NCBI RefSeq assembly: GCF_949987535.1 | Contig: NW_026646025.1 | Span: forward strand, 3,658,001-3,722,000 | DNA: 64,000 nt | Origin: Balaenoptera acutorostrata | Lineage: Eukaryota > Chordata > Mammalia > Artiodactyla > Balaenopteridae | Reading direction: 5' to 3' | Part shown: in pieces, positions 10,621-20,007 of the stretch | How the letters are laid out: each line of letters starts with the position of its first letter | How positions within the stretch are numbered: the first letter of the stretch is position 1 | Notes under the pieces: model-generated | Told to the model about the DNA's origin: nothing | What the model saw: only the letters and a program-made list of their open reading frames with translations | The model's database searches: none | Translations under genes and position numbers: made by a program

Positions 10621-13436
10621 TCAAATGCTACATGACCCTGGTCATCACAGTTCTCTATAACCTTTGTCATCACAATGCTCTATGTCGCTTTTCATCACAA
10701 TTCTCAAAGACCACTTTAATCACTATGCTCGCTGACCATTTTCCTCACCTTTCTCTATTGTCATTACAATTCCCCATTGCCCCTTTCTTCACAATGCTCC
10801 ATGATGCCTGTCATCACAAAGCTCCATGGCTTTTGTTATCACAATGCTCCAGGATCAGTTTCATCACAATACTCCTTCCCACATGTCATCACGGTGCACA
10901 ATGAAACCTTTCATTACAATGCTCCATGACACTTGTCATCACAATGCTCCATGGCCCTTGTCAACACAGTGCTCCGGAATTCTTGTCATCACAATGTTCC
11001 ATGACCATGTCATCACAATTCTCCATGGCCCGTGTCATCACAATGCTCCAGAATTCTTGTCATCACAACGTTCCATGACCGTGTCATCACAGTGCTACAT
11101 GACCCTGGTTATCACAGTTCTCCATGACCTTTGTCATCACAATGCTCTATGTCGCTTTAAATCACAATTCTCAAAGACCACTTTAATCACTATGCTCGCT
11201 GACCATTTTCATCACATTTCTCTATTGTCATTACAATTCCCCATTGCCCCTTTCTTCACAGTGCTCCATGATGCCTGTCATCACCATGCTCCATGGCTTT
11301 GTTATCACAATGCTCCAGGACCCGTTTCATCACAATACTCCATCCCCCTTGTCATCATGTTGCACAATGAAACCTCTCATTACAATGCTCCATGACACTT
11401 GTCATCACAATGCTCCATGGCCTTTATTGTCACAATGCTCCCAGGCACTTTTCATCACGATGTTCCATGACAACTTTCATCACATTGCTCCATGACCATT
11501 GTCATCACAATAGTCCATACCCTTGTCGACACAATGCTGCAGAATCCCTGTCATCACAATTCTCCATGACTGCTGTCATCACAATATTCCAGGACAATTT
11601 TCATTACAATGCTTCATGCCCCTAATCATCACAGTGCTCCATGATACTTTTCATCACAATTGCTAGATGATCAATGTCATCACAATGCCCGATGACACCT
11701 GTCATCACAATTCGCTATGACTGCTGTCATCACAATACTCGATGAACTGTGTCATCACAGTGTTCCAGGACACATGTCATCACAATGATCCATGACTACT
11801 TTCATCACAATGCTCCAAGACCGCTGTCATCACAATGCACCATGACGCCTGCCATCACAAATCTCCTTGGATCCTCTTACCAAAAAGCTCCATGATCCCT
11901 GTCACCACAAAGATCTCTGCCCATATCATCACAATGCTCCCTGTCACCTTTAATCACAATGCTCCATGCCCTTTTATCACAATGCTCCAGAATTCTTTTC
12001 ATCGCAATGTTCCTTGACAGTGTCATCACAATGCTCCATGGCCCTTGTCATGACAATGCTCCAGAATTCTTGTCATCACAATGTTCCATGACCGTGTCAT
12101 CACAATGCTACATGACCCTGGTCATCACAGTTCTCCATGACCTTTGTCATCACAATGCTCTATGTCGCTTTTCATCACAATTCTCAATGACCATTTTAAT
12201 CACTATGCTCGCTGACCATTTTCATCACATTTCTCTATTGTCATTACAATTCCCCATGGCCCTTTTCTTCACAATGCTCCATGATGCCTGTCATCACAAT
12301 GCTCCATGGCTTTTGTTATCACAATGCTCCAGGACCAGTTTCATCACTATACTCCATCCCCCTTGTCATCACAGTGCACAATGAAACCTTTCATTACAAT
12401 GCTCCATGACACTTGTCATCACAATGCTCCATGTCCTTTATCGTCACAATGCTCCCAGGCACTTTTCATCACGATGTTCCATGAAAACTTTCATCACATT
12501 CCGCCATGACCATTGTCATCACAATAGTCCATACCCTTGTCAACACAATGCTGCATAATCCGTGTTATTACAATTTTAGATGACTGCTGTCATCACAATA
12601 ATCCAGGACAATTTTCATAACAATGCTTCATGCCCCCAGTCTTCACAGTGCTCCATGATACCTTTCATCACAATTCCTAGATGAACAATGTCATCAAAAT
12701 GCCCCATGACACCTGTCATCATAATTCGCTATGACCCTTGTCATCACAATACTCGATGAACCGTGTCATCACAGTGATCTAGGACACATGTCATCACAAT
12801 GATGCATGACTACTTTCATCACACTGCTCCAATACACCTGTCATCACAATGCTCCATGGCCACTGTTATCATATTGCTCCATGATCTCTTTCATAACAAT
12901 GCTCCATGACCACTGTCATCACCATGCCTCATGACGCCTGTCATCTCAATGCTCCATGGCCCGTTTAATCACAATGCTCCATGAACTCAGTCATCACAAT
13001 GTTCCCTTCCCTTTTCATCAAAATGCTCCATGGGCCCTGTCATCACAATGCTCCATGCCCTTGTCATCAAAATGCTCCACAATTCTTGTCATCATAATGC
13101 TCCATGCCAATGTCATAAAAAAGCCCCATGGCACTAGTCATCACAATGCTCCATGGCCTTTGTCATCACAATGTTCAATGGCCCCTGTCATCACAGTGCT
13201 CCATGATACTTTTCATTACAATTCTAGATGACCACTGTCATAACAATGCCACATGACAGATGTCATCACAATTTGCAATGGTCCGTGTCATCACAATGCT
13301 CCATGACCCATGTCATTACAAATATCTCTGCCCATATCATCACAGTGCTACTTGTCACCTTTAGTCACAATGCTCCATGCCGTTTCAACACAATGCTCCA
13401 GAATTCTTGTCATGACAATGTTCCATGACCGTGTCA
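10621..13436. repeat. 2.8-kb higher-order repeat, copy 2
   Basis: 2816 bp, colinear with 7803-10620. Differences include a small change near 11965 (AATGCTCCATGCCCTTTTATC here, a NcoI-type monomer in copy 1). Its empty site is at 12184. Confidence 0.9.
12184..12197. other. Paralogous empty L1 insertion site
   Basis: TCAATGACCATTTT followed by AATCACTATGC, 2816 bp after the site at 9368 and 2890 bp before the filled site at 15074. Confidence 0.9.
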
Positions 13437-15087
13437 TCAAATGCTACATGACCCTGGTCATCACAGTTCTCCATGACCTTTGTCATCACAATGCTCTATG
13501 TCGCTTTTCATCACAATTCTCAAAGACCACTTTAATCACTATGCTCGCTGACCATTTTCCTCACCTTTCTCTATTGTCATTACAATTCCGCATTGCCCCT
13601 TTCTTCACAATGCTCCATGATGCCTGTCATCACAAAGCTCCATGGCTTTTGTTATCACAATGCTCCAGGATGAGTTTCATCACAATACTCCTTCCCACAT
13701 GTCATCACGGTGCACAATGAAACCTTTCATTACAATGCTCCATGACACTTGTCATCACAATGCTCCATGGCCCTTGTCAACACAGTGCTCCGGAATTCTT
13801 GTCATCACAATGTTCCATGACCATGTCATCACAATTCTCCATGGCCCGTGTCATCACAATGCTCCAGAATTCTTGTCATCACAACGTTCCATGACCGTGT
13901 CATCACAATGCTACATGACCCTGGTTATCACAGTTCTCCATGACCTTTGTCATCACAATGCTCTATGTCGCTTTTCATCACAATTCTCAAAGACCACTTT
14001 AATCACTATGCTCGCTGACCATTTTCATCACATTTCTCTATTGTCATTACAATTCCCCATTGCCCTTTCTTCACAGTGCTCCATGATGCCTGTCATCACC
14101 ATGCTCCATGGCTTTTGTTATCACAATGCTCCAGGACCCGTTTTATCACAATACTCCATCCCCCTTGTCATCATGTTGCACAATGAAACCTCTCATTACA
14201 ATGCTCCATGACACTTGTCATCACAATGCTCCATGGCCTTTATTGTCACAATGCTCCCAGGCACTTTTCATCACGATGTTCCATGACAACTTTCATCACA
14301 TTGCTCCATGACCATTGTCATCACAATAGTCCATACCCTTGTCGACACAATGCTGCAGAATCCCTGTCATCACAATTCTCCATGACTGCTGTCATCACAA
14401 TATTCCAGGACAATTTTCATTACAATGCTTCATGCCCCTAATCATCACAGTGCTCCATGATACCTTTCATCACAATTGCTAGATGATCAATGTCATCACA
14501 ATGCCCGATGACACCTGTCATCACAATTCGCTATGACTGCTGTCATCACAATAGTCGATGAACTGTGTCATCACAGTGTTCCAGGACACATGTCATCACA
14601 ATGATCCATGACTATTTTCATCACAATGCTCCAAGACCGCTGTCATCACAATGCACCATGACGCCTGCCATCACAAATCTCCTTGGCTCCTCTTACCAAA
14701 AAGCTCCATGATCCCTGTCACCACAAAGATCTCTGCCCATATCATCACAATGCTCCCTGTCACCTTTAATCACAATGTTCCATGCCCTTTTATCACAATG
14801 CTCCAGAATTCTTTTCATCTCAATGTTCCTTGACAGTGTCATCACAATGCTCCATGGCCCTTGTCTTCACAATGCTCCAGAATTCTGGTCATCACAATGT
14901 TCCATGACCGTGTCATCACAATGCTCCATGGCCCTTGTCATCACAATGCTCCAGAATTCTTGTCATCACAATGTTCCATGACCATGTCATCACAATGCTA
15001 CATGACCCTGGTCATCACAGTTCTCCATGACCTTTGTCATCACAATGCTCTATGTCGCTTTTCATCACAATTCTCAATGACCATTTT
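13437..15087. repeat. 2.8-kb higher-order repeat, copy 3, interrupted by the L1 insertion
   Basis: It follows copies 1 and 2 with one extra 74-bp trimer around 14860-14990, then breaks at 15087 within the landmark TCAATGACCATTTT. The rest of the HOR resumes at 17835 on the other side of the insertion, which identifies the insertion point to the base. Confidence 0.88.
15074..15087. other. Target-site duplication, left copy
   Basis: TCAATGACCATTTT runs directly into the plus-strand poly(T) tract 15084-15097. The right copy is at 17821-17834 with one C-to-T difference. The 14-bp length and the TTTT/AA nick position fit the L1 endonuclease. Confidence 0.88.
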
Positions 15088-15097
15088 TTTTTTTTTT

Positions 15098-15479
15098 GAT
15101 AATTGATCAAAAGTAACTTTATTTCTTTTGGATGTATACCCGAAATGGGATTGCTAGGTCTTATGGTAGTTCTATTTTTTAATTTTTTTGAGGAACCACC
15201 AGACCATTTACCATAGTAGCTGCATCAATTTACATTCCCACCAATAGTGCAACAGGGCTCCCTTTTCTCCACATCCTCACCAACACTTGTCATCTCTTGC
15301 CTTTTTGAGAATAGCCATCTAACAGGCTTGAGGCTCATATGTGGTTTTGATTTACATTTCTCTGGTGATTAGTGATGTAGAGCACCTTTTCATATACCTG
15401 TTAGCCATTTGTATATCTTCTTTGAAAAAATGTCTATTCAGGTCCTCTGCCCATTTTTCAATTGGATTACTTGGTTTTC
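15098..15479 (-). mobile_element. Older, diverged L1 ORF2 fragment
   Basis: The minus strand encodes decayed L1 ORF2 sequence ([19 protein letters not shown], then [14 protein letters not shown]) homologous to the region around residue 144 of the young L1 fragment in this window, but clearly diverged and interrupted. It belongs to an older L1 generation. The last bases before the tail are not the normal L1 3' end: the element is cut within ORF2 near TATACATCCAAAAGAAATAA. That ending is explained by polyadenylation inside this fragment. Its 5' side is interrupted by the poly(A) tail of the retrocopy. Confidence 0.85.
15118..15123 (-). terminator. Poly(A) signal AATAAA ending the transduced RNA
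   Basis: Plus-strand TTTATT is minus-strand AATAAA, 20 nt upstream of the terminal poly(A) tract (T 15084-15097). That is within the usual 10-30 nt. It lies inside the older L1 fragment, so an L1 ORF2-derived AATAAA appears to have served as the polyadenylation site. Confidence 0.75.
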
Positions 15480-16160
15480 TTTTTTTTTTTTTTTTCCACA
15501 CACACACAGTGTATTTTATTTTTACAAGAGATAAATAGACTGACACCAAGCATTGTACATGGATGACCACAACAAAAGCAACAATGATTGCAATTACCAA
15601 ACATGAAACACACTTATACTATGTCATAATATTGACATTCAGTCCAGTAATCCTCCACTGTAACAGCTCCTTTACTTTGCAGTGAAAATTGATTTGTATA
15701 TTCTTTTCCTCTGAGTCCTTGTGGGATTTTTTTTTTTAATTCAGACAGAAAGTCACAAAAATTATACTCATCCTCATCAGTTCACTCAGTCCCATGTAAT
15801 TAATTTCTTTTTTTCATCTTGATCTTTTGTTAGCACTTTTATGAGTTCATCAGTTTTTCATTAGAGTTCTGAAAATGCTTATTCATTCAGTTCAGCAGTA
15901 CAGTCAGTTACCAGAAACCTGTACTTGTCAGAGTCTTTTCCATGAATTTCTTGAAGATGAAACCCTTTTATAGGAACATATTTGCAAAATCATCAGAGTA
16001 CACCCAGAACTGTCTGTAAATGACAAAAGACTTAAAAATGACCATGGTTAAAGATTTGATGAAAGTTCATAATAACACAGTTGACAAGAAAATTAGTTAT
16101 TTCTGAGATATACATTTTAAAGTAATAACTAGGATTATTACTTATAACATTATACCAGAA
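15480..16160 (-). pseudogene. Unidentified poly(A)-tailed retrocopy (3' end)
   Basis: On the minus strand a unique, non-satellite sequence ends with AATAAA, about 19 nt including a short TG run, and then a 16-nt poly(A) tract (plus-strand T 15480-15495). It abuts older L1 sequence that looks split at GGTTTTC/TTTT. This is the form of a processed retrocopy inserted into the older L1. Conceptual translation gives only short interrupted segments, one of which resembles a membrane helix ([19 protein letters not shown]), so it is mostly UTR or a decayed copy. I do not recognise the parent. The 5' boundary is not sharp: minisatellite-like sequence starts near 16161. No target-site duplication was found. 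Confidence 0.55.
15515..15520 (-). terminator. Poly(A) signal AATAAA of the retrocopy
   Basis: Plus-strand TTTATT, about 19 nt before the internal poly(A) tract. Its spacing supports the tract being a genuine mRNA tail and not slippage. Confidence 0.65.
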
Positions 16161-16554
16161 CATATAAGATTTTTAGACGTTTCCTGTAATGTCTGAAACA
16201 TTTATATTAACATATTTCCATACATATTTCCATACAACTACAAATATAAGATTTTTAGAAATTTCATGTAATGTCTGAAACATTTATATTAACATATTTC
16301 CATACATATTTCCATACAAATACAAATATAAGATTTTTAGAAATTTCATGTAATTTCATGTAATGTCTGAAACATTTATATTAACATATTTCCATACATA
16401 TTTCCATACAAATACAAATATAAGATTTTTAGAAATTTCATGTAATGTCTGAAACATTTATATTAACATATTTCCATACATATTTCCATACACATATAAG
16501 ATTTTTAGAAATTTCATGTAATGTCTGAAACATTTATATTAACATATTTCCATA
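16161..16554. repeat. 82-bp minisatellite, 5 copies plus a diverged partial copy (unit 2)
   Basis: Copies start at 16191, 16273, 16365, 16447 and 16523, with the same 82/92/82/76 spacing as unit 1. They are preceded by a diverged partial copy (CATATAAGATTTTTAGACG) at 16161-16190. The partial copy marks the array edge against the retrocopy side. Confidence 0.93.
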
Positions 16555-16583
16555 AAAATAACCCAATGAAAGTTTAGTATTAG

Positions 16584-17820
16584 TTGTTTTGTTTGTTTTT
16601 TTATACTGCAGGTTCTTATTAGGCATCAGTTTTATACACATCAGTGTATACATGTCAATCCCAATCGCCCAAATCAGCACACCACCATTCCCACCTCATC
16701 GCAGTTTTCCCCCCTTGGTGTCCATATGTCCATTCTCTACATCTGTGTCTCAACTTCTGCCCTGCAAACTGGCTCATCTGTACCATGTTTCTAGGTTCCA
16801 CATACATGCATTAATATACGATATTTGTTTTTCTCTTTCTGACTTACTTCACTATGTATGACAGTCTCTAGATCCATCCACTTCTCAACAAATGACTCAA
16901 TTTCGTTCCTTTTTATGGCTGAGTAATATTCCATTGTATATATGTACCACAACTTCTTTATCCATTCGTCTGTTGATGGGCATTTAGGTTGCTTCCATGA
17001 CCTGGCTATTGTAAATAGTGCTGCAATGAACATTTGGGTGTACATGTCTTTTTGAATTACGGTTTTCTCTGGGTATATGCCCCGTAGTGGGATTGCTGGG
17101 TCATATGGTAATTCTATTTTTAGTTTTTTAAGGAACCTCCATATTGTTCTCCATAGTGGCTGTATCAATTTACATTCCCACCAACAGTGCAAGAGGGTTC
17201 CCTTTTCTCCACACCCTCTCCAGCATTTGTTGTTTGTAGATTTTCTGATGATGCCCATTCTAACAGGAGTGAGGTGATACCTCATTGTAGTTTTGATTTG
17301 CATTTCTCTAATAATTAGTGATGTTGAGCATCTTTTCATGTGCTTTGTGGCTGTCTGTATGTCTTCTTTGGAGAAATGTCTATTTAGGTCTTCTGCCCAT
17401 TTTTGGATTGGGGTGTTTGTTTCTTTGATATTGAGCTGAATGAGCTGTTTATATATTTTGGAGATTAATCCTTTGTCCGTTGATTCATTTGCAAATATTT
17501 TCTCCCATTCTGAGGGTTGTCTTTTCGTCTTGTTTACGGTTTCCTTTGCTGTGCAAAAGCTTTGAAGTTTCATTAGGTCCCACTTGTTTATTTTTGTTTT
17601 TATTTCCATTACTCTAGGAGGTGGATCGAAAAAGATCTTGCTGTGATTTATGTCAAAGAGTGTTCTTCCTATGTTTTCCTCTAAGAGTTTTATAGTGGCC
17701 AGTCTTATATTTAGGTCTCTAATCCATTTTGAGTTTATTTTTGTGTATGGTGTTAGGGAGTATTCTAATTTCATTCTTTTACATGTGGCTGTCCAGTTTT
17801 CCCAGCACCACTTATTGAAG
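16584..17820 (-). mobile_element. 5'-truncated young L1, 3' part, unit 2
   Basis: Matches 394-1630 at an offset of 16190, including the same truncation point and the same interrupted A-tract. The only internal difference I noticed is G-to-A at 17044 (852 in unit 1), a CpG-to-CpA transition. It is the 5' part of the composite insertion 15088-17820. Confidence 0.95.
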
Positions 17821-17840
17821 TCAATGACTATTTTAATCAC
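16791..17840 (-). pseudogene. L1 ORF2p C-terminal fragment, copy 2
   Basis: This 349-codon frame is equivalent to the one at 601-1650 and also begins with seven satellite-derived residues. It keeps the cysteine-rich motif C206/C210/H218/C223 and the normal stop. It differs from copy 1 by one residue (T to M, in DMYTQ), caused by the CpG transition at 17044. The endonuclease and reverse transcriptase domains are absent. I infer no activity. Confidence 0.93.
17821..17834. other. Target-site duplication, right copy (unit 2)
   Basis: TCAATGACTATTTT, followed by AATCACTATGC. It pairs with the left copy at 15074-15087. The T at the ninth position and the nearby TTTTCGTCAC are shared with 1631 and 37305 but not with the empty sites. 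Confidence 0.88.
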
Positions 17841-18899
17841 TATGCTCGCTGACCATTTTCGTCACATTTCTCTATTGTCATTACAATTCTCCATGGCCCT
17901 TTTCTTCACAATGCTCCATGATGCCTGTCATTACAATGCTCCATGGCTTTTGTTATCACAATGCTCCAGGACCAGTTTCATCACTATACTCCATCACCCT
18001 TGTCATCACAGTGCACAATGAAACCTTTCATTACAATGCTCCATGACACTTGTCATCATAATGCTCCTTGGCCTTTATCGTCACAATGCTCCCAGGCACT
18101 TTTCATCACGATGTTCCATGAAAACTTTCATCACATTGCTCCATGACCATTGTCATCACAATAGTCCATACCCTTGTCAACACAATGCTGCATAACACGT
18201 GTCATCACAATTTTCTATGACTGCTGTCATCACAATAATCCAGGACAATTTTCATAACAATGCTTCATGCCCCCAGTCTTCACAGTGCTCCATGATACCT
18301 TTCATCACAATTCCTAGATGATCAATGTCATCACAATGCCCCATGACACCTGTCATTACAATTCGCTATGACACTTTTCATCACAATACTCGATGAACCG
18401 TGTCATCAGAGTGATCCAGGACACATGTCATCACAATGATTCATGACTACTTTCATCACAATACTCCAATACACCTGTCATCACAATGCTCCATGGCCCC
18501 TGTTATCATATTGCTCCATGATCTCTTTCATCACAATGCTCCATGACCACTGTCATCACCATGCCTCATGACGCCTGTCATCTCAATTCTCCATGGCCTG
18601 TTTAATCACAATGCTCCATGAATTCATTAATCACAATGTTCCCTTCCCTTTTCATTAAAATACTCCATGGGCCCTGTCATCACAATGCTCCATGCACTTG
18701 TCATCAAAATGCTCCAAAATTATTGTCATCATAATGCTCCATGCCAATGTCATAAAAAGCCCCATGGCACTAGTCATCACAATGCTCCATGGCCTTTGTC
18801 ATCACAATGTTCCATGGCCCCTGTCATCACAGTGCTCCATGATACTTTTCATTACAATTCTAGATGACCACTGTCATATCAATGCCACAAGACAGATGT

Positions 18900-20007
18900 C
18901 ATCACAATTCACAATGGTCCGTGTCATCACAATGCTCCAGAATGCTTGTCATCACAATGTTCCATGACCGTGTCATCACAATGCTCCATGGCCATTGTCA
19001 TCACAATGCTCCAGATTTCTTGTCATCACAATGTTCCATGACCGTGTCATCACAATGCTCCAGAATTCCTGTCATCACAATGTTCGATGACCGTATCATC
19101 ACAATGCTCCATGGCCCTTGTCAGCACAATGCTCCAGAATTCTTGTCATCACAATGTTCCATGACCGTGTCATCACAATGCTCCATGGCCCTTGTCATCA
19201 CAATGCTCCAGAATTCTTGTCATCACAGTGTTCCATGACCGTGTCATCACAATGCTCCATGGCCCTTGTCATCACAATGCTCCAGAATTCTTGTCATCAC
19301 AAGGTTCCATGACAGTGTCATCACAATGCTCCATAATTCTTGTCATCAAAATGTTCCATGACCGTGTCATCACAATGCTCCAGAATTCTTGTCATCACAA
19401 TGTTCCATGACCATGTCATCACAATGCTCCAGAATTCTTGTCATCACAATGCTCCAGAATTCTTGTCATCACAATGTTCCATGACCGTGTCATCACAATG
19501 CTCCATGGCCCTTGTCATCACATTTCTCCATAATTCTTGTCATCACAAAGTTCCATGACCATGTCATCACAATGCACCATGGCCCTTCTCATCACAATGC
19601 TCCAGAATTCTTGTCATCACAATGTTCCATGACCATGTCATCAAAATGCTCCAGAATTTTTGTCATCACAATGTTCCATGATCGTGTCATCACAATGCTC
19701 CAGAATTCTTGTCATCACAATGTTCCATCACCGTGTCACCACAATGCTCCATGGCCCTTGTCATCACAATGCTCCAGAATTCTTGTCATCACAATGTTCC
19801 ATGACCGTGTCATCACAATGCTCCATGGCCCTTGTCATCACAATTCTCCAGAATTCTTGTCATCACAATGTTCCATGACCGTGTCATCACAATGCTCCAT
19901 CATTCTTGTCATCACAATGTTCCATGACCGTGTCACCACAATGCTCCACAATTCTTGTCATCACAATGTTCCATGACCGTGTCATCACAATGCTGCATGA
20001 CACTGGT
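18900..20007. repeat. Homogenised 74-bp trimer array (unit 2)
   Basis: A-B-C trimers with EcoRI and NcoI sites at 74-bp spacing, plus B-C dimers of 49 bp. Private variants near 19671-19740 (CCATGATCGTG, then CCATCACCGTGTCACC) recur at 60901-60970, so this segment shares a recent copy with unit 3. Confidence 0.9.

Larger units (their letters stand above)
1631..15087. repeat. Satellite array of unit 1 (24-25 bp monomers)
   Basis: This is an uninterrupted array of 24-25 bp monomers, each with the core CATCACAATG or a close variant followed by a 14-15 bp variable tail. Three tails dominate: CTCCATGGCCCTTGT (A, NcoI), CTCCAGAATTCTTGT (B, EcoRI) and TTCCATGACCGTGT (C, one CpG). A+B+C makes 74 bp, with consensus composition A18 C23 G11 T22 (46% GC, strong excess of C over G on the plus strand). 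Homogeneous trimer runs alternate with diverged monomers. No host gene, tRNA, rRNA or other interspersed repeat was seen inside it. I do not recognise the satellite as a named family. Confidence 0.97.
15088..17820 (-). mobile_element. Composite L1 insertion with 3' transduction (complete copy)
   Basis: One 2733-bp block lies between two copies of a 14-bp target-site duplication. In minus-strand order it contains: 5'-truncated L1 ORF2 and 3' UTR (17820-16603); a degenerate A-tract (16602-16584); about 1.49 kb of non-L1-3'-end sequence (16583-15098), namely minisatellite, retrocopy and older L1 fragment; and a terminal poly(A) tail, seen as T 15097-15084. An AATAAA lies 20 nt before the final tail. 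Known L1 biology explains this as read-through transcription past a weak L1 end, polyadenylation at a downstream signal, and integration of the whole RNA (3' transduction). Separate nested insertions would not give one duplication shared by the young L1's 5' end and the older fragment's 3' tail. The inference is strong, but the source locus is not seen here. Confidence 0.83.

Noticed and set aside
1753..15000. Dozens of plus-strand open reading frames of 60-240 codons in the satellite
   Set aside because: They are explained by the repeat period and low stop density. The same peptides recur in all three frames, there is no promoter or splice context, and lengths follow the 222-bp frame cycle.
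15352..15600. Minus-strand 82-codon frame joining a membrane-helix-like peptide, poly-lysine and L1 residues
   Set aside because: It runs from the retrocopy through its poly(A) tail (read as lysines) into older L1. It is an accidental frame across a junction, not a gene.
15470..16145. Possible target-site duplication of the retrocopy (GGATTACTTGG at 15465-15475 against GGATTATTACTTA near 16133)
   Set aside because: The match needs a 3-bp gap, lies in AT-rich DNA and does not abut a clear retrocopy end, so it could be chance.
15098..17820. Stepwise nested insertions (old L1, then retrocopy, then young L1) directly in the satellite
   Set aside because: This would not produce one target-site duplication shared by the left poly(A) end and the young L1 5' end, nor the minisatellite between them. 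The empty sites show a single simple insertion point.
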